DNA of 8,662 nucleotides from an uncultured Micrococcaceae bacterium (GCA_937896705.1 CALBOC010000369.1:1-8662), one strand, 5' to 3'; shown: positions 1-7,026, numbered from the stretch's first letter. The notes: a model not told the origin generated them from the sequence alone. Numbers and translations: made by a program.

Positions 1-710
1 GGCAGGTGCCGCACGAAAACGAGCAGGTACTGCCCGATATCTGCTTCGTCCGCGAGGATCAACGGTATCCCGAGGATGCAATGGCCAAGCACGCTTTCAC
101 TGCTGCTCGAGACGCCTTCGAAAACTGGGACGAAGACTTCGCCCAACGGCTGATCAAAGATTTCCGGTTGCCCGAGAAAACCGCGATCAAAAAGATGTCC
201 CGCGGCCAGAAATCGGCCGTCGGGGTGATCATCGGGCTGGCATCGCGAGCGCCCCTGACGGTGTTTGACGAACCGTATATGGGCCTAGACGCGGTCGCAA
301 GGCAGCTGTTCTACGACCGGCTGTTGCAGGACTACTCGGAAAACCCCCGCACCATCGTACTGTCTTCCCACCTCATCGACGAGATCGCACACCTGCTAGA
401 ACACGTCGTGGTGATCGATCAGGGCCAGATTTTGGTCGATGAATCCGCCGAAGCATTACACGGCCGGGCCGTCACGCTGGTGGGTCGCGCCGATGCCGTC
501 GACCAAGTCGTGGGCGACCGTGAAGTGCTCGATCGTGAAGAACTCGGTCGCATCGTTCGGACTACCGTGCTGGGCAGACTGTCGATCGAGGAGCGCCGAC
601 TGGTCGCCGAACTCGATCTCGACGTCATCCCCGTCTCCCTACAACAACTCATCGTGCACATGACGCGCAACAACGTCCTGGGGCAGACCGAATCGGAGGG
701 TATCTCATGA
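1..710 (+). CDS. ABC transporter ATP-binding subunit, 5' truncated
   Basis: Cytoplasmic ATPase subunit that powers the permease encoded next to it. The left edge cuts the gene: the frame is open back to the codon at 3-5, and the Walker A P-loop expected about 70-100 residues upstream of the signature is absent, so the GTG at 6 is probably not the start. Visible in order: a Q-loop region segment rich in charged residues (about 30-150), a variant signature S-R-G-Q at 198-209 in place of LSGGQ, Walker B with hydrophobic residues then Asp-Glu at 267-272 followed by a D-loop (G-L-D), and the switch His at 369-371 in a S-S-H context. The C-terminal ~90 residues form a non-catalytic extension. The sequence resembles YtrB/YhcH-like subunits often found beside GntR-type regulators, but no regulator is in the window. 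The substrate is unknown. It overlaps the permease start by 4 nt (ATGA), implying translational coupling. Confidence 0.9.
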   Translation, partial: QVPHENEQVLPDICFVREDQRYPEDAMAKHAFTAARDAFENWDEDFAQRLIKDFRLPEKTAIKKMSRGQKSAVGVIIGLASRAPLTVFDEPYMGLDAVARQLFYDRLLQDYSENPRTIVLSSHLIDEIAHLLEHVVVIDQGQILVDESAEALHGRAVTLVGRADAVDQVVGDREVLDREELGRIVRTTVLGRLSIEERRLVAELDLDVIPVSLQQLIVHMTRNNVLGQTESEGIS

Positions 711-1471
711 CCTCGACAACACTAGACACACCCAACTCGAAACGTTCGAGCTTTGCGCGGGTCCCGTCGGCGTTCCGACTGCAATTCGCGGTGCCCTACT
801 CGTTCATCTGGCTGCCGATGATCATCTTCGTGCTCGCCTGGGCGTTTGGGTATGGGGTCTTGATTCTGGTCGATTCGCAAATACCAGACCGCGTGGCTGC
901 CCAAGAGCCGCTTCATGCGACCGGGGCAGCGCAAGCCACCATCTGGTACTTGGCGTTCATGGCCGCCTACACCGCATCGCATACCTTCCCGTTTTCGGTG
1001 GCGCTAAGCTACAGCCGCCGGGTGTACCTGATCGGCACCTACCTAACGTTTTTGGTGGTGGCCGCCGGGTATGGGGCAGCAGCCATGCTGGCCTACTGGG
1101 TTGAACGGGTCACCGACGGTTTCGGCAACCATATGTATATCTTCGGTTCACCCTCCTTTGAGGACGGTGGCGGGATATTCGGTGTCGGAGCAGTGGCCGC
1201 GGTCGTTGCGCTATTCTTCATGTGCTTCGGGTTCTTCTGGGCCATCCTGTACCGCAGAGTCACCATTCCGATTCTGTGGACGGTGATCATCGGCGTCATT
1301 GTTATCATCCTTGGAACTATCGCGCTGATTACGGTCAACGAATGGTGGCCCCACGTCGGCGCATGGATCGACACGCAAAACGCATATACCTTGGCGGGCT
1401 GGGGACTGCTGGCCACGGTGCTGCTGGGCTTGTTGAACTACGCGCTGATTCGCAAAGCCACCGTCAGCTAA
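707..1471 (+). CDS. ABC transporter permease, six predicted membrane segments
   Basis: Integral membrane partner of the preceding ATPase, 254 residues. The ATG at 707 overlaps the upstream TGA (ATGA), which fixes the start. Hydrophobic segments lie at about residues 30-55, 78-97, 107-128, 155-180, 186-208 and 226-249, giving six helices. The first ~28 residues are Ser/Thr/Arg-rich and cytoplasmic-looking. A Gly-rich, charged loop (about 130-153) sits between helices 3 and 4. I see no substrate-binding-protein gene, so export or a stress-type ABC-2-like role is more likely than import, but this is inference. No family-specific motif was recognised. A strong hairpin lies 18 nt after the stop and closes the operon. 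Confidence 0.8.
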   Translation: MTSTTLDTPNSKRSSFARVPSAFRLQFAVPYSFIWLPMIIFVLAWAFGYGVLILVDSQIPDRVAAQEPLHATGAAQATIWYLAFMAAYTASHTFPFSVALSYSRRVYLIGTYLTFLVVAAGYGAAAMLAYWVERVTDGFGNHMYIFGSPSFEDGGGIFGVGAVAAVVALFFMCFGFFWAILYRRVTIPILWTVIIGVIVIILGTIALITVNEWWPHVGAWIDTQNAYTLAGWGLLATVLLGLLNYALIRKATVS

Positions 1472-1488
1472 CCACATCCGACCCCTCA

Positions 1489-1528
1489 AAGACGGCGTCT
1501 ACCGGTAGTCACCGGTGGGCGCCGTCTT
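1489..1528 (+). terminator. Strong hairpin terminator after the ABC operon
   Basis: Positions 1489-1506 pair with 1511-1528 over 18 bp without a mismatch (two G-U pairs, at 1498/1519 and 1500/1517), leaving a 4-nt loop AGTC. The outer arm is AAGACGGCG with CGCCGTCTT. It lies 18 nt after the permease stop and 93 nt before the HMA gene. There is no long T-run after it on the + strand (TT then GACG), as is frequent in high-G+C actinobacteria. Confidence 0.8.
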
Positions 1529-1562
1529 GACGTTCGTCAAGGCAACCTCGCCGGGTCTTCCG

Positions 1563-1568
1563 TACAGT
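1563..1568 (+). promoter_or_regulatory. Candidate -10 element of the metal cassette
   Basis: TACAGT fits a TAnnnT -10 hexamer and lies 52 nt before the ATG of the HMA gene. This would put transcription start near 1575, just ahead of the dyad at 1578-1592. No convincing -35 hexamer is seen at the right spacing, so the promoter may be activator-dependent or the call may be wrong. Confidence 0.35.
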
Positions 1569-1569
1569 G

Positions 1570-1602
1570 TGAAACAACCTTGGAAAACAAGGCTGAAACA
1601 AC
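1570..1602 (+). promoter_or_regulatory. Nested repeat, candidate metal-responsive operator
   Basis: Two exact copies of TGAAACAAC (1570-1578 and 1594-1602), start-to-start 24 nt, flank an exact dyad CCTTG (1578-1582), GAAAA, CAAGG (1588-1592). The block lies downstream of the -10-like hexamer and 18 nt ahead of the HMA gene start, a position where a repressor would block transcription. Which regulator binds is not shown: no ArsR, CsoR or MerR gene is in the window. It could instead be a 5'-UTR structure. Confidence 0.45.
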
Positions 1603-1620
1603 ACACGTTAGGAAAAGCTC

Positions 1621-1854
1621 ATGACTACTCAGTCCACAACTCACACCCTGCTTCGTGCCGAAGGCTTCTCCTGCCCCTCGTGCGTCAACAAAATTGAAAA
1701 ACGCGTCAGCCGACTCAAAGGCGTGGACGACGTGAAAGTGCATTTTGCGACCGCACGGATTGAAGTTGACCACGACGAATCACAAGTGTCCGTCGATGAC
1801 TTGGTCGCAGCCGTAGCCAAAGCCGGCTATAAAGCCACCCCGTCGGCATTCTAG
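1621..1854 (+). CDS. Heavy-metal-associated (HMA) domain metallochaperone, CopZ-like
   Basis: Small cytosolic metal-binding protein of 77 residues, the size of a single ferredoxin-like HMA domain. The metal loop is G-F-S-C-P-S-C with Cys18 and Cys21 (GxxCxxC), followed by the usual helix with Glu and Lys/Arg, then a Gly-Val turn and a strand ending in the Gly-Tyr motif near the C terminus. ATG at 1621 is preceded by AGGAAAAG (1610-1617). It lies 28 nt upstream of the P-type ATPase gene, whose product lacks an N-terminal HMA domain, so this protein probably serves as its separate metal donor or sensor. Cu(I) is the commonest ligand for this loop, but Zn or Cd cannot be excluded, so I do not assign copZ. 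Confidence 0.9.
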   Translation: MTTQSTTHTLLRAEGFSCPSCVNKIEKRVSRLKGVDDVKVHFATARIEVDHDESQVSVDDLVAAVAKAGYKATPSAF

Positions 1855-1882
1855 GACGGGCGAGTTCGGGAAGGGGAGCGCG

Positions 1883-3892
1883 ATGAATTGGTTCCAACGA
1901 TGGTGGTACGGTAACTGGGCCGTCCCGGTGATCTCGGGTGTGCTGATCCTGGCGTCGTTCGCCGTGGAGCACCTGGCCGCAGGTGCGTGGAACACCGTGG
2001 TCGGCCCGCAGTGGTGGGTTGATGCTGGGGAACACGCCCACGGTTCGGGCCACGTCTTCACCCTGGCCAACCTGTTAATGTTGGCCGCCGCGGTGGTCGC
2101 CGGTTACGGAATCGTAGTCAACGCGGTCCGTGCGCTGATGACCAAAATGATCAGCATTGACCTGCTGGTGTCCGTTGCGGCCATCGGCGCGACAATCATC
2201 GGAAACTTCTGGGAAGCCGCCGCCGTGACGTTCTTGTTCTCGGTCGGGCACGCGCTAGAAGCCGCCACGATGAACAAAACCCGCTCGGCGCTGGCCGAAC
2301 TCGTCGCCGTGGCCCCGGATACCGCCGTGGTTATGCGTGACGGGGAACAACACGAAGTCCCGGCGCACCAGGTGCGGATGGGCGAAATCGTGCTGGTCAA
2401 AAACGGGTCCAAAGTGCCCGTCGACGGCCAGGTAGTCGCCGGTACCGCCGCGCTCGACGAAGCCTCAATTACCGGGGAATCGATCCCGGTTGAGAAATCC
2501 AAGAGCGACCCGGTGTTCGCCGGCACCATTTCTACTTCCGGCTTCCTGCAGGTATTAGCAACCGGGGTCGGCGCGGACACCACATTGGCGCGCATCATCC
2601 ACCGCGTCGAAGAAGCCCAAGATGCCAAAGCTCGTACTCAAGCCTTCATCGATCGGTTTTCGACCTGGTATACCCCTGCGGTGTTCATCCTGGCACTGCT
2701 GACCGGGCTGATCACTCAGGACGTGGTCTTAGCGCTGACCCTGCTGGTCATCGGGTGCCCGGGTGCGCTGGTCATCTCAATTCCGGTGGCGATTGTCGCA
2801 GGTATTGGTCGGGCGGCCCGCAACGGTATCTTGATCAAAGGCGGCGAGTACCTAGAAACCTCGGCAAAAATCTCAGCGGTAGCCGTGGACAAAACCGGGA
2901 CGCTCACCGAAGGCCGCCCCAAACTCACCGACATCATCGTGCTGGACGACCGTCTCTCACGCACCGATGTATTGCGGTGGGCTGCAGCCGCCGAAGCCGG
3001 TTCCGAACACCCGCTGGCACGCCCGATTCTCGACGCCGCGCGCGACGAAGGGGTGGGGCCCACCGGCATGCCCGGTGGTGTCACCCCGGTGGCAGGTAAG
3101 GGCATCGTGTCGATGGTGGACGACCGAAGGGTCCTCATTGGCAACGCGCCCCTGCTGGCCCAATACGGGGTTGCGGATACGGTCGGCGCCGATCAGGCGG
3201 CCAACCAGCTCGCTGCCCAAGGCAGAACCCCGATGATCGTGGCCGTCGATGACGCAGTGATCGGTGTGATCGCCGTGGCCGACCAAATTCGGAAAGATGC
3301 TCCCGAGATGATTGCCAGACTGCACGCGGCCGGGGTCGACAAAGTCGTCATGCTCACCGGCGATACCCAGCTGGTGGCCGAAGCCATCGGTGAGGCCGTG
3401 GGGATTGATGAGATCCAGGCGTCCCTACTACCTGAGGACAAACTCGACGCGGTCGCGGCGATGCAGCGCGACGGTCATACGGTGGCGATGGTTGGCGACG
3501 GTGTCAACGATGCCCCGGCACTGGCAACCGCCGACATCGGGGTCGCGATGGGCGCGGCAGGTTCGGCGGTGGCCGTGGAAACCGCCGACATCGCCCTGAT
3601 GGGTGACAACCTGCTGAAACTGCCCGAATCCGTCAGCCTGGCCAAACGCACCGTGTCAGTGATGCGCCAGAACATCTTCATCGCACTGGCCACCGTGGTC
3701 GCCCTGTTAATCGGGGTCTTTGCCGGTGGGGTAACCATGTCGGTCGGGATGCTGGTCCACGAGGGCTCGGTGCTGGTCGTGATTCTCAACGCGATGCGCC
3801 TGATGCGCAACGACCAACACGCAACCACGATGTCCAAGACCGACCGCAGCCCAGCCGCCAACGCCAAAGAAACCCAAACGGCCGAGGTCTAG
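1883..3892 (+). CDS. Heavy-metal P1B-type ATPase with CPG motif
   Basis: Membrane pump that uses ATP to move a soft or transition metal ion across the cytoplasmic membrane, 669 residues. The start ATG follows AAGGGGAG (1871-1878). There is no HMA domain at the N terminus. A His-containing first loop (His51, 53, 57) lies between helices 1 (about 13-33) and 2 (about 58-82); helices 3-4 span about 88-129. The actuator domain has TGES at 197-200. Helix 6 carries Cys292-Pro293-Gly294 where most relatives have CPC, CPH, SPC or TPC. The phosphorylation motif is Asp336-K-T-G-T, the nucleotide-binding domain has S-E-H376-P377, and the hinge is G-D-G-V-N-D (538-543). Helices 7-8 span about 598-640, with His626-Glu-Gly-Ser629 in the last. 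HEGS resembles the HEGG(S/T)-type motif described for P1B-4 pumps, so a divalent metal (Zn, Cd, Co or Fe) is possible, while the HMA partner suggests Cu. All catalytic motifs are intact. Confidence 0.93.
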   Translation: MNWFQRWWYGNWAVPVISGVLILASFAVEHLAAGAWNTVVGPQWWVDAGEHAHGSGHVFTLANLLMLAAAVVAGYGIVVNAVRALMTKMISIDLLVSVAAIGATIIGNFWEAAAVTFLFSVGHALEAATMNKTRSALAELVAVAPDTAVVMRDGEQHEVPAHQVRMGEIVLVKNGSKVPVDGQVVAGTAALDEASITGESIPVEKSKSDPVFAGTISTSGFLQVLATGVGADTTLARIIHRVEEAQDAKARTQAFIDRFSTWYTPAVFILALLTGLITQDVVLALTLLVIGCPGALVISIPVAIVAGIGRAARNGILIKGGEYLETSAKISAVAVDKTGTLTEGRPKLTDIIVLDDRLSRTDVLRWAAAAEAGSEHPLARPILDAARDEGVGPTGMPGGVTPVAGKGIVSMVDDRRVLIGNAPLLAQYGVADTVGADQAANQLAAQGRTPMIVAVDDAVIGVIAVADQIRKDAPEMIARLHAAGVDKVVMLTGDTQLVAEAIGEAVGIDEIQASLLPEDKLDAVAAMQRDGHTVAMVGDGVNDAPALATADIGVAMGAAGSAVAVETADIALMGDNLLKLPESVSLAKRTVSVMRQNIFIALATVVALLIGVFAGGVTMSVGMLVHEGSVLVVILNAMRLMRNDQHATTMSKTDRSPAANAKETQTAEV

Positions 3893-3926
3893 CCGCCCCG
3901 GTCGTCACGAACACACAAGGAGTCAC

Positions 3927-4352
3927 ATGACCGAGAAACATTTTGCACTCGAAGGCAACATCAAACACTTCACGATTGCTGATATCGCCAAAGAAAGCCC
4001 CGACTTTCGCCGGACCCTCTGGACCGGTGACCACGCGCAAATCGTCATTATGACGGTCCCTGCGGGCGGCGAAATCGGCGACGAGGTCCACGAACACACC
4101 GACCAGATCCTAACCTTTATCTCCGGCACCGGCGAAGCCGACCTACAAGGCGAAACCCACCCGATCGAGGCGGGAGACCAGTGCGCCGTCCCCGCCGGGG
4201 CGCGGCACAACTTCCGCAACACCGGCGACGAGCCCCTGGTGCTGTACACCATTTACTCCCCGCCGGAGCACGCAGCCGATGCCCAGTATGCAACTAAGGA
4301 AGCGGCCGACGCAGCCGAAGCGTCGGGCGAAGACACCCCACCTCAAGCCTGA
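3927..4352 (+). CDS. Small single-domain cupin protein
   Basis: A 141-residue soluble beta-barrel cupin. ATG follows AAGGAG (3917-3922) with 4-nt spacing. Cupin motif 1 reads G-x-x-I-G-D-E-V-H55-E-H57-T-D-Q60 then a Gly-x-Gly turn; Gln60 stands near where many cupins carry the metal-binding Glu. Motif 2 is G-D-Q-C-A-V-P-A-G-A-R-H94-N-F-R-N. His55, His57 and His94 form a likely divalent metal site (Fe, Mn, Ni or Zn). The barrel is about residues 30-112; the last ~28 residues are an Ala/Glu/Asp-rich, probably disordered tail. It lies 34 nt after the ATPase and 29 nt before an oxidoreductase gene, so it is probably co-transcribed with both. Whether it is an enzyme or a metal or small-molecule binder is unknown. 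Confidence 0.85.
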   Translation: MTEKHFALEGNIKHFTIADIAKESPDFRRTLWTGDHAQIVIMTVPAGGEIGDEVHEHTDQILTFISGTGEADLQGETHPIEAGDQCAVPAGARHNFRNTGDEPLVLYTIYSPPEHAADAQYATKEAADAAEASGEDTPPQA

Positions 4353-4381
4353 AACGAACGCTGACCCAAGGAGGGACCCGT

Positions 4382-5287
4382 ATGACTAAGACGCTGGTTT
4401 TCACCGAATTTGGTGGACCCGAAACCCAAGAATTCCTCGACCGTGAGCTACCGGCCCCGACGGGCGCGCAGGTCGCGATCCAGGTCAAGGCCGCCGGCGT
4501 AAATCCGGCAGATTGGAAGATTCGGGCCGGACAGATGGGCGATCACTGGAAACTTCCCGCCCCGATGGGACGCGAAGCCGCCGGGATCGTGACCGCCGTC
4601 GGTGACGACGTCGACACCTTTGCCGTTGGCGATGAAGTCCTGGGGCTGGCTGCAAAAGGCCACGGCACCTTCGCCGAGCACACTGTGCTCAACGCCAACC
4701 AAACCGTGGCCAAACCCGAAGAGCTGAGTTTTGCGGACGCTGCGGCCCTCCCCGTAGCGGGTGGGACCGCCTATGACGTCACCCACCAGATCGAACTTGA
4801 GCCAGGCCAGGCGATGGTGATTCTGGGTGCTGGCGGGGGAGTCGGACTGCTGGCAGCCCAGATCGGGCAGGTCCACCAGTTCAACGTCATCGGGGTGGCT
4901 AGCGCGTCGAAACGACAGCTCATCGAAGCCACCGGGGCCACGTTTGTGGAATCCGGGGACGGGGCGGCTGACCGGGTTCGCGAGCTCGTCCCGGACGGTG
5001 TAGATGTGCTCATTGATCTGGTCGGTGGGAACCCGCTGCGCGAGATTGCCACGGTCGCCAAAGACCCGAGCCGCATCATCTCGACCGCTGATCCGGAGAC
5101 CGCTGAGGCACTCGGTGGGGCCGGTGTGCAACGCACCAAAGAGGGTCTGAAGAAAATCACCGAAGTCGCCGAATACGGCCTGGTGACCCCAAACATCGTG
5201 AAACGTTTCGCGTTGCCCAACGCTCAGCAGGCTATCGCCACCGTCGAAGCAGGACACGCAGCCGGCAAGGTCGTCATCGAACCTTAA
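4382..5287 (+). CDS. NADP-dependent quinone oxidoreductase-like MDR enzyme
   Basis: Zinc-independent medium-chain dehydrogenase/reductase of 301 residues, likely cytosolic. The start follows AAGGAGGG (4368-4375). The N-terminal GroES-like fold (about 1-120) has A-G-V-N-P-A-D-W-K-I-R-A-G and M-G-R-E-A-A-G-I-V-T-A-V-G typical of QOR/Zta1-like members, and lacks the catalytic-zinc Cys/His and the four-Cys structural-zinc lobe. The Rossmann nucleotide-binding turn is G149-A-G-G-G-V-G155. The C terminus A-G-H-A-A-G-K-V-V-I is the family ending. Relatives reduce quinones, enals or other activated double bonds with NAD(P)H; the substrate here is not determinable. It ends the operon that begins with the HMA chaperone, which suggests a redox or electrophile-stress role linked to metal exposure (inference). 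No terminator is evident after it, only a 4-bp stem at 5287-5297. Confidence 0.88.
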   Translation: MTKTLVFTEFGGPETQEFLDRELPAPTGAQVAIQVKAAGVNPADWKIRAGQMGDHWKLPAPMGREAAGIVTAVGDDVDTFAVGDEVLGLAAKGHGTFAEHTVLNANQTVAKPEELSFADAAALPVAGGTAYDVTHQIELEPGQAMVILGAGGGVGLLAAQIGQVHQFNVIGVASASKRQLIEATGATFVESGDGAADRVRELVPDGVDVLIDLVGGNPLREIATVAKDPSRIISTADPETAEALGGAGVQRTKEGLKKITEVAEYGLVTPNIVKRFALPNAQQAIATVEAGHAAGKVVIEP

Positions 5288-5321
5288 CCCACGGGGTGCT
5301 TCGAGACCAGGGAGCAGCATC

Positions 5322-5387
5322 ATGACCGCCCGGTCCGCAAGTGTGATCCGTGTTACCATAACGAGGAATTGGCATTATCCCAGGTAA
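5322..5387 (+). CDS. Possible 21-residue leader peptide upstream of the AbgT transporter
   Basis: Short ORF: ATG at 5322, stop TAA at 5385-5387, 21 residues, Arg/Thr/Val-rich and ending H-Y-P-R. It has AGGGAG (5309-5314) at 7-nt spacing, a better ribosome binding site than the transporter's own. Its stop codon lies within the inverted repeat GTTACC/GGTAAC and 17 nt before the transporter ATG. It could be a regulatory leader or an accident; no homology can be claimed. Confidence 0.3.
   Translation: MTARSASVIRVTITRNWHYPR
5351..5359 (+). promoter_or_regulatory. Candidate extended -10 promoter for the AbgT transporter
   Basis: TGTTACCAT fits an extended -10 (TGn then TAnnnT) 45 nt before the transporter ATG, implying a start near 5366. 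It overlaps the short dyad GTTA-CCA-TAAC (5352-5362), which could serve as an operator. No -35 is evident. If used, the leader ORF at 5322 would not be on that transcript, so the two calls compete. Confidence 0.3.
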
Positions 5388-5403
5388 CCGAGCTGGAGCT
5401 ACC

Positions 5404-6969
5404 ATGTCGAATTCCTCATCAGCACAGCCAGACTCCGCTACACCCCGCAAGCGTCGCCCCTTTCAACGTTTCCTGACCGGCATTGAAAACGTCGGGAACA
5501 AACTGCCGCACCCGGCCACGCTATTTGGCATCTTGGCCCTGCTGGTGCTGTTTTTCTCCTGGTTGTTGTCCACGCTGCAGGTGACCGCTGAAGATCCCGT
5601 CGAGGGTGGTCAGATTGAAATCTTCAACCTCCTGTCGGCAGAGGGCATCCAGTGGCTATTCACCTCGGCCGTGGACAACTTTTTGGGCTTCGCGCCGTTG
5701 GGTGTCGTTCTGGTGACCATGCTGGGAATCGGCATGGCAGAGCAGACCGGGTTCATCGGTGCGTTGCTGCGCGGTTTCATCTTGGCGGTGCCGAAATCGC
5801 TGGTAACTTTGGGCATCGTGTTCGCCGGGGTGATGTCTTCGGTGGCTTCGGATGCCGGCTACGTGGTCATCCCGCCATTGGCCGCCATTTTGTTCATCGC
5901 GATGGGACGGCATCCGCTGGCGGGTATCGCTGCCGGTTTCGCTGGTGTCTCGGCCGGGTTCAGCGCAAACCTCTTACTGTCGGGCACCGATGTGCTGCTG
6001 GGCGAGCTGACCATCGACGCGGCCGCCACGGTCGATGCGGAATACGCCGAAGGGATGAACCTGGCGATGAACTACTGGTTCATCATCGTCTCGACCTTCC
6101 TCCTGACGATCGTCGGCACGCTGGTCAGCCACTATATCGTCGAACCCCGTCTGGGCTCTTGGGAAGGTGAAGGCGCGGTCTCGGGCGAGGATCAAGAATC
6201 CATGAGGCTGTCGGACCAAGAACGGAAAGGCCTCATCTGGGCCGGCGTCTCCGCCCTCATCACGATCGCCCTGCTTGCACTGCTAATCGTGCCACCAAAT
6301 GGCGTGCTGCGCGGTGAAGACGGCGGCATCGTGCAATCACCGTTCATGGACGCCCTGGTCATCATCATCGTGATCGTGTTTATTATCCCCGGCACGGTCT
6401 ATGGCATTGTCACCCGTTCGGTCCGCAATGACACCGATGCCGTCGACCACATGTCGAACACGTTGGCCGGCATGGCGGTATTTATTGTGCTGGCCTTTTT
6501 CGCCGGCCAGTTCATCGCGTATTTCGAAGAGTCGAATATGGGACTGATGGTCTCGGTGGCCGGGGCAGACTTCCTCGAATCGATCAACCTCACTGGCATC
6601 CCGCTGGTGTTGCTCTTCATGCTCTTCGTCGGGATTATTAACATATTTGTTGGGTCGGCGTCAGCTAAATGGGCGATGCTCGCCCCGGTGCTGGTCCCGA
6701 TCATGATGTATCTGGGATTCTCGCCCGAATTCACCCAGGCCGCCTATCGCGTCTCTGACTCGGCGACCAACGTGCTGAGCCCGCTGTTACCCTATTTCGC
6801 CCTGATCATCGCCGTGGCTCAACGCTACGATCGCAAGGCGGGCCTCGGCTCGTTGATTTCCGTGATGCTGCCGTACTCCATCGCATTTTGGGCGTCATGG
6901 ACGTTAATGATCATCGGTTGGTACCTGCTGGATCTGCCGCTCGGTCCCGGCTCCCCGGTGCATTACTAA
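5404..6969 (+). CDS. AbgT-family transporter
   Basis: Polytopic inner-membrane carrier of 521 residues, the usual AbgT/MtrF length (about 510-530). The start ATG follows GGAG (5395-5398). The first ~35 residues are polar and basic; many hydrophobic segments plus two re-entrant regions follow. Family stretches are clear: S-V-A-S-D-A-G-Y-V-V-I-P-P-L-A with G-R-H-P-L-A-G-I-A-A-G-F-A (about 146-182), and G-S-A-S-A-K-W-A-M-L-A-P then A-Y-R-V-S-D-S-A-T-N (about 417-456). With a constant +3 offset, residues reported from the MtrF structure (Asp193, Ser417, Trp420, Pro438, Arg446, Asp449; from memory) map to Asp196, Ser420, Trp423, Pro441, Arg449 and Asp452, all conserved. Known members import p-aminobenzoyl-glutamate (AbgT) or export antimetabolites such as sulfonamides (MtrF, YdaH). 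No abgA or abgB hydrolase gene is beside it, so the import role is not supported by context. Confidence 0.93.
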   Translation: MSNSSSAQPDSATPRKRRPFQRFLTGIENVGNKLPHPATLFGILALLVLFFSWLLSTLQVTAEDPVEGGQIEIFNLLSAEGIQWLFTSAVDNFLGFAPLGVVLVTMLGIGMAEQTGFIGALLRGFILAVPKSLVTLGIVFAGVMSSVASDAGYVVIPPLAAILFIAMGRHPLAGIAAGFAGVSAGFSANLLLSGTDVLLGELTIDAAATVDAEYAEGMNLAMNYWFIIVSTFLLTIVGTLVSHYIVEPRLGSWEGEGAVSGEDQESMRLSDQERKGLIWAGVSALITIALLALLIVPPNGVLRGEDGGIVQSPFMDALVIIIVIVFIIPGTVYGIVTRSVRNDTDAVDHMSNTLAGMAVFIVLAFFAGQFIAYFEESNMGLMVSVAGADFLESINLTGIPLVLLFMLFVGIINIFVGSASAKWAMLAPVLVPIMMYLGFSPEFTQAAYRVSDSATNVLSPLLPYFALIIAVAQRYDRKAGLGSLISVMLPYSIAFWASWTLMIIGWYLLDLPLGPGSPVHY

Positions 6970-7000
6970 CTGCGACGGTTGTCAGCTCCGTGACGGTTTA

Positions 7001-7026
7001 TGGCCGGGCTCGAGAGGGCCCGGTCA
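7001..7026 (+). terminator. Hairpin between the AbgT and methyltransferase genes
   Basis: Positions 7001-7009 pair with 7018-7026 over 9 bp (core CCGGGC/GCCCGG, one G-U pair), with an 8-nt loop. It is 32 nt after the transporter stop and 50 nt before the methyltransferase GTG. No T-run follows, so it may be a weak terminator or a processing/stabilising structure within a longer transcript. Confidence 0.45.

Noticed and set aside
6..8. GTG at position 6 as the true start of the ABC ATPase
   Set aside because: The frame is open to the window edge, and starting here would leave the protein without Walker A; the gene is cut rather than short.
1527..1532. TTGACG as a -35 box for the metal cassette
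   Set aside because: It overlaps the terminator stem's 3' arm and is 30 nt from the only -10-like hexamer (1563-1568); no -10 lies at 16-18 nt spacing.
4448..5359. Long minus-strand open frame of 303 residues opposite the oxidoreductase gene
   Set aside because: It mirrors a clear MDR-family gene with its own ribosome binding site; the antisense translation has no recognisable domain and is typical of shadows in high-G+C genes.
6979..6984. TTGTCA as a -35 box for the methyltransferase gene
   Set aside because: No TAnnnT-type hexamer sits 16-18 nt downstream; nearby candidates (TAGAGT at 7036, CACAAT at 7025) are far too distant.
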